From positions 1-36,551 of the forward strand of contig CAYPIE010000059.1 in the NCBI GenBank assembly GCA_964410665.1: a DNA stretch of 36,551 nt, read 5' to 3'. The position numbers and the translations under genes are program-made. Shown piece by piece: positions 1 through 8,111 of the stretch. How positions within the stretch are numbered: position 1 is the stretch's first letter; the number at the start of each line of letters is the position of its first letter. Origin of the DNA: CAYPIE01 sp964410665 (GTDB lineage: Bacteria > Planctomycetota > Planctomycetia > Gemmatales > Gemmataceae). A model generated the notes under the pieces. The model ran no database searches and was not told where the DNA came from. It worked only from the letters and a program-made list of their open reading frames with translations.

Positions 1-27
1 GGACGTCAGTCCGGGGGTTCTCCGCAC

Positions 28-99
28 CGCAAGCGCCTCTGTCTCTTTCCCCGCAGCGCAAGCGCCTCTGCCTCTTCCCCGGCATCGCAAACGCTTCTG
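28..99 (-). repeat. minisatellite, three degenerate copies, period 29
   Basis: Three copies of a 14-base core (CGCAAGCGCCTCTG at 28-41 and 57-70, variant CGCAAACGCTTCTG at 86-99) are spaced exactly 29 bases apart with pyrimidine-rich spacers. Read in the direction of metK transcription the core is CAGAGGCGCTTGCG, and the array starts about 8 bases beyond the metK stop codon. The same core family recurs at the other end of the window after ilvB. Confidence 0.8.
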
Positions 100-106
100 C
101 CGCTGC

Positions 107-1366
107 TTAAGACAGCCGCGCTGCATCGTTTTTCAGGGCCTCAGCCTTGTCGATCTTTTCCCAGCTAAAGTTGTCATGGCTGCGGCCGAAGTGGCCGTGC
201 CGGGCGGTTTCACGATAGATGGGTCGACGCAGGTGCAACGACTCAATAATCCCCTTGGGCGTCAGCTCAAAGTGCTTGCGAATCAAGTCGGCCAGCATGC
301 TCTCGGTCAGACCTGGCTTGGTCGTACCGCTGGTGTTGACCCAAACGCTCAGCGGTTCCGGATAACCGATGGCATAGGCCAGCTGCACCTCGCACATCCG
401 GGCCAGCCCCGCGGCAACGATGTTCTTGGCAATGTAGCGAGCCATGTAGGCGGCCGAGCGGTCGACCTTGGTGGGGTCCTTGCCGCTAAAGGCTCCCCCG
501 CCGTGGCGGCCACGGCCACCATAGGTATCGACGATGATTTTCCGCCCGGTCAGGCCGCAGTCACCATGGGGACCACCTTCCAAGAAGCAGCCGGTGGGGT
601 TGATAAAGCACTTGATGGCGTTATCCGGGACTGCGGCATCCGGGGCGTCGGGCCGCATCATCACCAGCGGCCCCTTGATCAGGTCAGGCCGGTTTGACTT
701 CAGGGTCGGCTCAATTAGCTTGTCGATCAGGATTTGGCGAGCCTCATCGGAAAACAGCTTCTGGCCAGCCCGCTCCACCACCACACTGTCATCATGCTGT
801 GTCGAGAGCACCACGGTATGGATGCGGTGCGGCGTGCCATCGGCATTGTATTCGACGGTCACCTGGCTCTTCGCGTCGGGGCGGGTGAAGCCGAGCTCGC
901 CAGACTTACGCATGTTGGCATGATTCTCCACCAGCCGGTGTGATAGATCAATGGCCAGAGGCATCAGAGTCGGCGTCTCATTACAGGCGAAGCCAAACAT
1001 CATACCCTGGTCGCCGGCCCCGCCAGTATCCACGCCCATCGCAATGTGCGGCGACTGGGTATGCAGATAGGAGTGAATTTTGCACGTATCGGCAGCAAAA
1101 CCGATATGTGAATCAACATAGCCAATATCGCGGATGACATCACGAACAATCTTGTCGACGTTGGCCTCGCTCAGGTCGGCCTTGGTGGTGATCTCGCCCG
1201 CGACCACCACCAGATCGGTTGTGACCAGGGTCTCGCACGCGACACGGCTCATCGGATCGGCCTGCAGGCAATGATCGAGGATGGCATCGCTCACCTGGTC
1301 GGCCACCTTATCGGGGTGGCCCATGGACACCGACTCACTGGTGAAAAGAAATCGCTCCGTGGTCAC
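107..1366 (-). CDS. metK: S-adenosylmethionine synthetase (MetK)
   Basis: Makes S-adenosylmethionine from methionine and ATP with release of phosphate and pyrophosphate; cytoplasmic homotetramer family. Clear family motifs are seen: GHPDKVADQ near residues 16-24, the ATP-binding GAGDQGMMFG, and the GGGAFSGKDPTKVDRSAAY segment with the loop and active-site residues. The open frame extends 51 codons further upstream to 1519, but that extension has no MetK similarity. A GTG at 1364-1366 follows a GGAAGGAAG Shine-Dalgarno and gives 419 aa, slightly longer than typical (about 385-400), the excess being a planctomycete-like insert of about 20 residues before the CFINPTG segment. Divergent from the malic enzyme operon. 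The leader of about 160 nt was inspected for SAM riboswitch motifs and none was recognised. Function is certain, start well supported. Confidence 0.97.
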   Translation of the reverse strand: MTTERFLFTSESVSMGHPDKVADQVSDAILDHCLQADPMSRVACETLVTTDLVVVAGEITTKADLSEANVDKIVRDVIRDIGYVDSHIGFAADTCKIHSYLHTQSPHIAMGVDTGGAGDQGMMFGFACNETPTLMPLAIDLSHRLVENHANMRKSGELGFTRPDAKSQVTVEYNADGTPHRIHTVVLSTQHDDSVVVERAGQKLFSDEARQILIDKLIEPTLKSNRPDLIKGPLVMMRPDAPDAAVPDNAIKCFINPTGCFLEGGPHGDCGLTGRKIIVDTYGGRGRHGGGAFSGKDPTKVDRSAAYMARYIAKNIVAAGLARMCEVQLAYAIGYPEPLSVWVNTSGTTKPGLTESMLADLIRKHFELTPKGIIESLHLRRPIYRETARHGHFGRSHDNFSWEKIDKAEALKNDAARLS

Positions 1367-1517
1367 GGTATCTTCCTTCCTTTCCGCCGCCCACATCTGC
1401 TCGGAGCGGCTTAAATCAAAAATCGCCCGCCGAGTCCGCTTCCGGTCAGCTCCCGACAACCAGTTGTTGCACGCAAAGGGATGGATCGGCCGGAAAAAGA
1501 CAATTCGACGAGAGCCC

Positions 1518-1534
1518 ATAGCAAACGTTGCTAT
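1518..1534. promoter_or_regulatory. operator-like palindrome at the metK start site
   Basis: Perfect 7-bp inverted repeat ATAGCAA-ACG-TTGCTAT. It overlaps the last bases of the predicted metK -10 box (1533-1538) and is centred on the expected transcription start near 1526. Its position suits a repressor operator or a 5'-end hairpin of the mRNA. No binding protein is identified; function is inferred only from symmetry and location. Confidence 0.5.
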
Positions 1535-1560
1535 TATACTGACGGAGTCGATTCGTGCAA
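1533..1560 (-). promoter_or_regulatory. predicted metK promoter
   Basis: On the minus strand TTGCAC (1560-1555), a 16-bp spacer, then a perfect TATAAT (1538-1533). The -35 is weak (TTG only), the -10 is consensus. It would give a leader of about 160 nt before the GTG start of metK. Confidence 0.5.
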
Positions 1561-1816
1561 TTCAGCCGAGCCTCACCGCCAAGCCCCGCACCAGTGGCGA
1601 CCGACTTTTCCTGCGGGTTTCGGCCCCGCATTTCGTCCATCAGCTTACCGCCTCTGTACCAACCATCACGCCCACTTTCATTGCATTGGTTGAGCGTGTT
1701 GCCGTTCAAGCCCATGGCCATACAAAAAAGACAATGGTTATGGATGGAGTCCCGTACACCTGGCTTAGAAATGGCCAAACCTCTCACTTCTCCTGCGCTG
1801 TCAAAAGGATCTTGAG

Positions 1817-3502
1817 ATGGAACATGCCAAGCCAGCTGCGCTCCGGACGAACCTGCGTGGGCAAAAACTTCTCAGCTCACCGATCTGGAATAAGGGGACC
1901 GCATTTAACGAGCAGGAACGACTGGAGCTTGGTCTACTTGGCCTCCTTCCACCTCACATCGACAGCCTCGAGGAGCAGGTAACCCGAGTGTATGAAGCTT
2001 TTCGTAGCAAGCACGACGATCTCGAAAAGCACATCTTTTTGCGAAATTTACAGGATCAAAACGAGACGCTCTTCTACCAATGTGTTCTCAAGCACATCGC
2101 CGAGATGATGCCGATTATCTACACGCCGATTGTGGGGCAAGCCTGCCAACAATTTTCCCATATCTACCGCAACCCACGTGGTCTGATAATCCCTTACCCA
2201 TCTCGCGATCACATCGACACCATATTGGACAATCGGCCGAATCCCGAAGTCGACGTGATCGTTGTGACGGATGGCGAGCGGATCCTTGGACTGGGGGATC
2301 AGGGCGTCGGTGGCATGGGGATCCCGATCGGCAAACTTTCCCTCTATACCGCCATTGGCGGCATCCATCCGGCCCGGACGCTGCCGGTCTTGCTTGATGC
2401 TGGCACCAATAACCAGGAACGCCTCAGCGATCCACTGTACATGGGCTGGCGACACGAGCGGATCCGTGGCCAGGATTATGAAGACTTCGTGGAAGCATTT
2501 GTCGCAGCCGTCCAGCGCAAGTTGCCAAACGTCCTGCTGCAATGGGAAGACTTTGCCACTCCGGATGCCGAGGCGATTTTGCACCGCTACCGCGATCGCC
2601 TCCTCACCTTCAACGATGACATTCAGGGGACCGCCGCGGTCACAACGGGAACCATCATGGCGGCGGTGGCTCGGGCCGGTGGAAAAATGGCTGAGCAGCG
2701 GGTTTGTGTCCTGGGTGCGGGCTCAGCCGGCTGTGGAGTCAGCGAGCAGCTGGTGCAGGCCATGGTGCTCGACGGGGTGTCCGAGGCCGAAGCCCGGAGC
2801 CGATTCTACCTAGTGGACATCGGAGGCCTACTCGTCGAAGGACAGCCTGGTCTGCAACCTTTCCAAGCGCCCTTGGCGCAAAAGCCGAGCCATCTATCCG
2901 GCTGGAACCTCGCAGGCAATGCCACGCCGCAATTTGCGGAGGTGGTACACCATGTCAAGCCAACCATCCTGATCGGCCTCACCGGCCACGCCGGCTCGTT
3001 TCCCGAGAACATCATCCGCGAGATGGCCGCGCAGGTAGAGCGGCCGATTATCTTCCCACTGTCGAATCCCACTTCTCACGTGGAAGCCCGGCCAGAGCAG
3101 TTATTGGCCTGGACCGAGGGCAAGGCCATCATCGCCACCGGCAGCCCGTTTGAACCCGTAAGCTATAACGGGAAGTCGATTCCGATTGCCCAGTGCAACA
3201 ATGCCTACATTTTCCCTGGCTTGGGGCTGGGGCTGTTGGCCGTAGGGGCAACCCGAGTGACCGAAACGATGTTCATGGCTGCCGCGGTTGCTCTACAAGC
3301 AGCTTCCACGGCCTCAACCGCTCCCGAGGACGCTCTGTTGCCGCCCTTAGAAACAATTCGCGAGCTCAGTCGTCAGATCGCCATCGCGGTGGGCCAGAAA
3401 GCCCGAGCCGAAGGCTTGGCCCGGGAAACCGACACCCCCATCGAAGCACTCGTTGAGCAGCACTGGTGGGACCCTGCGTACATCCCGCTGGTGGGCAATT
3501 GA
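1817..3502 (+). CDS. maeA: NAD-dependent malic enzyme
   Basis: Oxidative decarboxylation of malate to pyruvate and CO2 with reduction of NAD. At 561 aa it matches the long bacterial/eukaryotic-type malic enzyme (E. coli MaeA is about 565 aa). Visible features: NKGTAF and LLGLLP near the N-terminus, the catalytic tyrosine in IYTPIVG (about 101-107), VVTDGERILGLGDQG (about 149-163), the catalytic lysine in GIPIGKLSLYTA (about 173), the metal-ligand segments QWEDFA and FNDDIQGTAAVT, and the dinucleotide-binding VLGAGSAGCG near 300. PLSNPTS, ATGSPF and AQCNNAYIFPGLGLG complete the C-terminal family signature. First gene of an apparent operon: the VOC gene starts 53 bp later and pyruvate decarboxylase follows, so its product pyruvate is the likely substrate of the third gene. 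AAAGGA precedes the ATG. NAD preference is inferred from family, not from a specific residue. Confidence 0.96.
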   Translation: MEHAKPAALRTNLRGQKLLSSPIWNKGTAFNEQERLELGLLGLLPPHIDSLEEQVTRVYEAFRSKHDDLEKHIFLRNLQDQNETLFYQCVLKHIAEMMPIIYTPIVGQACQQFSHIYRNPRGLIIPYPSRDHIDTILDNRPNPEVDVIVVTDGERILGLGDQGVGGMGIPIGKLSLYTAIGGIHPARTLPVLLDAGTNNQERLSDPLYMGWRHERIRGQDYEDFVEAFVAAVQRKLPNVLLQWEDFATPDAEAILHRYRDRLLTFNDDIQGTAAVTTGTIMAAVARAGGKMAEQRVCVLGAGSAGCGVSEQLVQAMVLDGVSEAEARSRFYLVDIGGLLVEGQPGLQPFQAPLAQKPSHLSGWNLAGNATPQFAEVVHHVKPTILIGLTGHAGSFPENIIREMAAQVERPIIFPLSNPTSHVEARPEQLLAWTEGKAIIATGSPFEPVSYNGKSIPIAQCNNAYIFPGLGLGLLAVGATRVTETMFMAAAVALQAASTASTAPEDALLPPLETIRELSRQIAIAVGQKARAEGLARETDTPIEALVEQHWWDPAYIPLVGN

Positions 3503-3555
3503 ACTCGGCGTTGATGTTCTTCACAAGCCTCCATGAGGTCCATTGGGAAAGTGTC

Positions 3556-4818
3556 ATGAGCATTGACTTGATGAGCTATGAACCGCTCGGAGATAAAAAG
3601 AACTCCGATTTGTTTAACGAGTACCGCCTCAAGATTTACCAGCGGCGTAAGTCCAGTGGGCTAGACGATTTGCTGGAGACCATGGCCGCCTTGGTGATCT
3701 CGGTCGATACGGGGTCGGCCGCCGACTACCTAGGGGAGCTCTATCTGATGACTCCCTATCGCCTGCAATCCCTTTACCGCAACCCAACGCACACGATCTA
3801 TTGCTTGCGATGCCCCGCTCCGACGGCCGCCAAGCAACCGGTGCTGTTTGTCTTGGAGCCGCTGGATGCCGGCTACGAAGACGAGCTAACCCGCATGAAC
3901 AAACTATACCCCAACGCCCGGCACACCCCGAACGCTCGGTATGTTGGGGAAATCTTCCGAACCAAGGATGTTCAGGAAACAGGCAAGATCCTGACTTCGC
4001 ATGATATTCGCTTTTCGGATCCGTCGGATGTCCAAAACCATTTTTACATAAACCCAAACTTTGTGTTCACTATCCTCTCCGACTACACCTATAACAAAGT
4101 CGGTTACACCTCGGTGGACCTCAGCGACTTTGCCGCCCTCCATCTGGGTCTGCCCAGCACCCTGCCGGGCGCAACCCAGAACCAACTCGATCAAATTGAC
4201 GCGAAGTTCCATGAACTCGGCTTTGCCGACAAGATCTTGGGACTCGACCATATGGCGACGCGAGTGTTGGCCGGTGAACGCGAAGATGCCATCCTCGAAT
4301 TCCTCACCCTGTCGAACTATTATTTCTGGGGAGCCTACAATATCGCGGCGATGAATTCCTCGACCAACGTCAACCGGCATCCCAGCGTGTCGGACGATAA
4401 ACATTCCCCAGCCAAGGTTTTCACCGCCAACAACACGCCCTCCTTCGTGAACTCCTTCGACAAGCTGCCGATGCCCACCGAGGATTTCGTGCGGAATTTC
4501 GGCCGCCGCATGCATCACTGGGCCTATGAGGTCCGCGACGGCGACTACGAGCCAGCCCATGAGAAAAATGTTGACTACGTGGTCGATGCGCTTCTGCGTG
4601 AAGGCATCCCGTTTTTGAACAAAGTCATTGGCGAATGCAAGGACGTGCCTGACTTAAAGCAGATCTTCTCCAAACACTCCAAGTACAGTCTGCTCATTAC
4701 CGAATATGTGGAGCGCTGTCACAACTTCAACGGCTTCTTTACCAAAAGTAATGTCGCCGAGCTGACGGCGGCCGCCGGCCTTGATGAACGCTACCAGCAT
4801 GGCCAAGTGTTCGATTGA
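3556..4818 (+). CDS. HPPD-like vicinal-oxygen-chelate dioxygenase, substrate unknown
   Basis: 420 aa. The C-terminal half resembles 4-hydroxyphenylpyruvate dioxygenase and relatives: an LDHM histidine (about residue 232), an MHHWAYEV histidine (about 317), and a glutamate in the terminal ITEYVERCHNFNGFF block matching the position of the HPPD 'E-V-I-Q-R' ligand, so a 2-His-1-Glu Fe(II) site is plausible. The N-terminal half has no motif I recognise and is probably a degenerate VOC domain. The frame is open upstream to a GTG at 3466 inside maeA, but that part is unlike the family; the ATG at 3556 after GGGAAAG is preferred. Second gene of the operon, 53 bp after maeA and 66 bp before pyruvate decarboxylase. 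Between two 2-oxoacid-handling enzymes, a 2-oxoacid substrate is a reasonable guess, but true HPPD function is not shown; the 420-aa length and divergent middle argue for a separate subfamily. Confidence 0.7.
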   Translation: MSIDLMSYEPLGDKKNSDLFNEYRLKIYQRRKSSGLDDLLETMAALVISVDTGSAADYLGELYLMTPYRLQSLYRNPTHTIYCLRCPAPTAAKQPVLFVLEPLDAGYEDELTRMNKLYPNARHTPNARYVGEIFRTKDVQETGKILTSHDIRFSDPSDVQNHFYINPNFVFTILSDYTYNKVGYTSVDLSDFAALHLGLPSTLPGATQNQLDQIDAKFHELGFADKILGLDHMATRVLAGEREDAILEFLTLSNYYFWGAYNIAAMNSSTNVNRHPSVSDDKHSPAKVFTANNTPSFVNSFDKLPMPTEDFVRNFGRRMHHWAYEVRDGDYEPAHEKNVDYVVDALLREGIPFLNKVIGECKDVPDLKQIFSKHSKYSLLITEYVERCHNFNGFFTKSNVAELTAAAGLDERYQHGQVFD

Positions 4819-4884
4819 GTTTTGCGGCCACGTTTGTCTCGCTTCCTTCGCTTTTTAGATCAAAGACAATGCGAGGACATCCGA

Positions 4885-6573
4885 GTGAATGCTCCAACCG
4901 ACAGCTACTCTGTAGGCCAATATCTTGCCCTACGCCTTGCCGAATTGGGTGTCGGGCATTTCTTTACAGTCCCCGGCGACTTCAACCTTATCCTCCTCGA
5001 TGAGTTTCTGAAGATCGACAGATTGACAATGATTTCTTGCTGTAACGAGCTCAACGCCGGGTATGCCGCGGATGGCTACGCCCGGGCGAGCGGTGGCCCA
5101 GCGGCCGTGGTTGTGACCTACAGTGTGGGCGGACTGAGCTTGCTGAACGCCGTCGCGGGCGCTTACGCCGAAGATCTGCCGGTCATCGCCATCTCGGGAG
5201 GCCCCAACACCAACGCCACCGCCGAGTACGAATTGTTGCACCATACCTTGGGCGTGGTGGATTACGACTACGTCCGCAAGATCTTCGCGCACGTGACGGC
5301 CACCGCAGTCGCGATCCAACATCCTAGCGAAGCGCCGTCCCAGATCGATCGTGCCCTAGAGACCGCGCTGCAAACCCGCAAACCCGTCTATCTGGAAGTC
5401 GCCTGTAACATTGCCAGTGCCCCCGTCTCCAAGCCGAACCCTCGAGTCTTCGTCGGGCTTCGGCCCAGTGATCCACAGTCCCTACAAGGAGCACTTGCCC
5501 ACGCCGAAACCCTGCTCAATCAGGCGGCAAAGCCGGTGTTGGTCGCGGGGGTCAAACTCCGGGCAGGCAATGCCGAAGCAGAATTTCGTGCCGTGGCCGA
5601 TGCTTCCGGCTATGCGGTGGCGGTGATGCCCAACGCCAAAAGCTTCTTCGATGAACAACACCCCAATTCCATCGGCACATACTGGGGACCCGTCAGCTCT
5701 CCCGGGTGTAGTTCGGTGGTCGAGTCTGCTGACCTATGCGTATATGTCGGAGCAATCTTCTCCGATTACACCACCACGGGCCATACCATGTTGATCGATC
5801 GAAACAAAATGATTGACGTGCGCACCGATAGTGTGGTGATTGCCGGGGAAACCTACAACGGCGTGACCATGCGGGATTTTCTTCGGGAGCTGGCCGGTCG
5901 AGTGCAACGCAACGATGCTTCGCTGCAGTCTTTCCAACGGGCGCAAACAGAATCGCCGACTGAGCCATCCAAGGAACCATTAACCACGCGCCAACTGTTT
6001 GCCCAGATTGAACAAGTCTTGACTCCTGAATCAACAGTGATCGCCGAAACCGGAGACTCGTGGTTTAATGGGGTGAGTCTCCAGTTCCCGAGCGGGGCTC
6101 GCTTCGAAATCCAAATGCAGTATGGGTCGATTGGTTGGTCGGTGGGTGCCACCTTGGGCTATTGCCTGGGAGCGCCCAACCGCAAGGTGATTGCCTGTAT
6201 CGGCGACGGTTCGTTCCAGCTGACCGCTCAAGAAGTCTCAACGATGCTTCGCTATAACACCAAACCCATCATCATTCTGATTAACAACCGTGGCTATACG
6301 ATCGAAGCAGAAATCCATGACGGCCCGTACAATCGCATCAACAACTGGAAGTATTCCATGCTCGTTGACGTCTTCAAGGGGGACAACACCAAAGGGTGGG
6401 GATGCTGCGTCACGACCGAGGCTGACCTCGCCGATGCCTTGGGCAAAGCCATCCAACACGATGGCCTGAGCCTGATTGAAGTGCCAATCGACCGCGACGA
6501 TTGCAGTGAGAATCTGCTGAAATGGGGAGCATGTGTCGCCAAGAATAACCGTCGACCGGCCCGATTTCGCTAA
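4885..6573 (+). CDS. pdc: pyruvate decarboxylase (ThDP-dependent, Zymomonas type)
   Basis: Non-oxidative decarboxylation of pyruvate to acetaldehyde and CO2 using thiamine diphosphate and Mg. 562 aa, against 568 in Zymomonas mobilis PDC, with similarity along the whole length. Catalytic positions specific to PDC are all present: the aspartate in VPGDFN (about 32), the activating glutamate in CCNELNAGYAADGYAR (about 55), the adjacent histidines in LLHHTLG (119-120), AETGDSWFN, the ThDP motif GDGSFQLTAQEV...INNRGYTIE (about 440-474) and HDGPYNRINNW. This distinguishes it from acetolactate synthase and most indolepyruvate decarboxylases, though activity on aromatic 2-oxoacids cannot be excluded. 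The open frame reaches a TTG at 4822, but the GTG at 4885 after GAGGA fits both RBS and family length. Third gene after maeA and the VOC gene. No alcohol or aldehyde dehydrogenase follows. PDC is uncommon in bacteria. Confidence 0.93.
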   Translation: MNAPTDSYSVGQYLALRLAELGVGHFFTVPGDFNLILLDEFLKIDRLTMISCCNELNAGYAADGYARASGGPAAVVVTYSVGGLSLLNAVAGAYAEDLPVIAISGGPNTNATAEYELLHHTLGVVDYDYVRKIFAHVTATAVAIQHPSEAPSQIDRALETALQTRKPVYLEVACNIASAPVSKPNPRVFVGLRPSDPQSLQGALAHAETLLNQAAKPVLVAGVKLRAGNAEAEFRAVADASGYAVAVMPNAKSFFDEQHPNSIGTYWGPVSSPGCSSVVESADLCVYVGAIFSDYTTTGHTMLIDRNKMIDVRTDSVVIAGETYNGVTMRDFLRELAGRVQRNDASLQSFQRAQTESPTEPSKEPLTTRQLFAQIEQVLTPESTVIAETGDSWFNGVSLQFPSGARFEIQMQYGSIGWSVGATLGYCLGAPNRKVIACIGDGSFQLTAQEVSTMLRYNTKPIIILINNRGYTIEAEIHDGPYNRINNWKYSMLVDVFKGDNTKGWGCCVTTEADLADALGKAIQHDGLSLIEVPIDRDDCSENLLKWGACVAKNNRRPARFR

Positions 6574-6589
6574 AAGCTACTCGGACACC

Positions 6590-6614
6590 CCATCGACACC
6601 GCTATGATCGATGG
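6590..6614 (+). terminator. weak hairpin after pdc
   Basis: Inverted repeat CCATCGA / TCGATGG (7 bp) with an 11-nt loop, 16 nt after the pdc stop, in the gap between convergent genes. No U-run follows, so termination is only a positional guess. Confidence 0.3.
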
Positions 6615-6702
6615 ATCCAAATCACAAGCCGCTTGCTTGAGACCATCCGGAGATCGCGACGCACACCGCCCGGTGCGAGAGTGTCGGCAATGCGTGCGGC
6701 AC

Positions 6703-6924
6703 TTAGTAGTCACGTTCCAGCTCGGATTTTGACTTCAGAACCTCTCGACCATCGTCTTGCACAATCAGAAACACCGGATTGCTCGGCGTCGCCACCCGTG
6801 TCACTGGGATGCCATCGATGATATGGGTCACATCCTGGGTGTAGCGTACCAGGACCTTGCCATGTACCCAACGATGATCGACACGCCACTTTACCCGCGA
6901 TCCGCGACGGAGATTTCTGGCCAT
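6703..6924 (-). CDS. DUF2945 (hypervirulence-associated TUDOR-like) small protein
   Basis: 73 aa starting at the ATG 6924-6922, preceded by GAGGATCAGG. The sequence begins MARNLRRGSRVKW and continues through VHGKVLVRYTQDVT, VTRVATPSNPVFLIVQDDG and a terminal LKSKSELE. This is the pattern of the DUF2945 family (G-x-x-V-x-W start, 'YLI-x-x-DDG', 'KSxSEL'), a small SH3/Tudor-like barrel of unknown role widespread in soil bacteria and fungi. The frame is open a further 40 codons upstream, but the family begins at this methionine. Convergent with pdc, divergent from the Hyi-like gene. Cytoplasmic; no function can be assigned beyond the family. Confidence 0.8.
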   Translation of the reverse strand: MARNLRRGSRVKWRVDHRWVHGKVLVRYTQDVTHIIDGIPVTRVATPSNPVFLIVQDDGREVLKSKSELERDY

Positions 6925-7150
6925 GATACCTGATCCTCTAGAAGGTCCTGCTCGAAGCTCAAGCAGTGCGTTCCACGCTCGCAGCCATCGGAGTACCGAA
7001 TACTTCTCACCTTTGGCCCTTTCGCAACAGTCTCCATACCCCATGGGGACTCGGCTGGGACCTTACAAAACCGGTATGTCTTTTTTCTGAAACGGGAGTT
7101 TCTATAACTCCGCAAGCGGTTTCCTTTCTGTCCACCCCGAGGATGAATCG

Positions 7151-8071
7151 ATGCAACGTCGTACCTTTTTGCAAGCCAGCCTGGCGGCGGCCGCCGCCAG
7201 TTGGCACACCACCACCGCCCACGGTCATCAAATAACGCCCAAACATACGTTTCATCTCAAATACGCGCCACATTTTGGCATGTTCCGCCACTTGGCCGGC
7301 AGGGACCTGATCGACCAGCTCAAGTTTGCCGCCGATCAAGGCTTCACCGCCTGGGAAGACAACGGCATGAAGCAGCGACCGATCGAGATGCAAGCGCGGA
7401 TCGCCCGCACCATGGAGCAGCATGGCCTACAGATGGGCGTATTTGTCGCCCATGGCTCGATCGGTAAGCGAACCTTTGCCCGCAAGGACCCCGACATCTG
7501 GGCAGCGGTGCTCAAGGACATCCGCGACTCGGTCGAGGTGGCCAAGCGGGTCCAGGCCACCTGGATGACCGTGGTCCCCGGCAATTTGGATGAAGGCGGT
7601 CGTGACCGACTGGCCATGGGTTACCAGACCGCCAACGTCATCGAACTTTTGCGCCGTTGCGCGGAGATCCTCGAACCGCATGGTCTGGTCATGGTGCTCG
7701 AGCCGCTCAACTGGTTCGCCAATCATGGTGGGGTGTTTCTACGCTATGCTCCGCAGGCATATGCCATCTGTAGAGCAGTGCAGAGTCCTGCCTGCAAAAT
7801 CCTTTTTGATATTTATCACCAACAGATCAGCGAAGGCAACCTAATTCCGAATATTGACAAGTGCTGGGACGAGATTGCTTACTTCCAGGTCGGTGACAAC
7901 CCAGGGCGCAAAGAGCCAGGCACCGGCGAGATCAACTATCGCAATGTGTTCAAACACATTCACAACAAGGGATTCAAGGGTATTGTTGGCATGGAACATG
8001 GCAACTCGCGACCGGGCCCTGCGGGCGACCAGGCGGTGATCGATGCCTATGTTACGGCAGATTCATTTTGA
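7151..8071 (+). CDS. Tat-exported hydroxypyruvate isomerase-like TIM-barrel protein
   Basis: 306 aa. The N-terminus MQRRTFLQAS followed by an alanine stretch is a twin-arginine export signal, cleaved probably near residue 25. The rest is an AP-endonuclease-2/xylose-isomerase-like TIM barrel of the Hyi family: the acidic residue in MVLEPLNWFANHGG (about 182), LFDIYHQQISEGNL, VGDNPGRKEPGTGEINY and a second glutamate in GMEHGNS near the end match the metal and active-site blocks of hydroxypyruvate isomerase. Cytoplasmic Hyi interconverts hydroxypyruvate and tartronate semialdehyde; exported planctomycete relatives probably act on another sugar-derived substrate, so the exact reaction is open. 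RBS GAGGA lies 8 nt before the ATG. Convergent with mutS2. Confidence 0.85.
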   Translation: MQRRTFLQASLAAAAASWHTTTAHGHQITPKHTFHLKYAPHFGMFRHLAGRDLIDQLKFAADQGFTAWEDNGMKQRPIEMQARIARTMEQHGLQMGVFVAHGSIGKRTFARKDPDIWAAVLKDIRDSVEVAKRVQATWMTVVPGNLDEGGRDRLAMGYQTANVIELLRRCAEILEPHGLVMVLEPLNWFANHGGVFLRYAPQAYAICRAVQSPACKILFDIYHQQISEGNLIPNIDKCWDEIAYFQVGDNPGRKEPGTGEINYRNVFKHIHNKGFKGIVGMEHGNSRPGPAGDQAVIDAYVTADSF

Positions 8072-8083
8072 GCCGAAGTGAAT

Positions 8084-8111
8084 CAAGGGAAGGATGAGGT
8101 TAATTCCCTTG
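8084..8111. terminator. bidirectional terminator-like hairpin
   Basis: CAAGGGAA / TTCCCTTG, a perfect 8-bp stem around a 12-nt loop. It lies between the stop of the Hyi-like gene and the stop of the convergent mutS2 gene and overlaps the last codons of mutS2. There are no clear T-runs; placement between convergent genes is the support. Confidence 0.4.

Larger units (their letters stand above)
1367..1816. other. divergent intergenic region metK / maeA
   Basis: 450 bp between divergent genes. The half next to metK holds its leader, predicted promoter and palindrome. In the half next to maeA (1561-1816) several short open frames exist on both strands, but none has a convincing start and ribosome site. 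The only clear signal there is AAAGGA about 10 bases before the maeA ATG. No RNA gene was recognised. Confidence 0.6.

Noticed and set aside
1367..1520. SAM riboswitch in the metK leader
   Set aside because: No recognisable SAM-I, SAM-II or SAM-IV conserved core could be found by eye; a covariance-model search (Rfam) would be decisive.
1281..1982. Plus-strand frame overlapping the metK 5' end and the maeA start
   Set aside because: Overlaps two well-supported genes and has no homology-like features.
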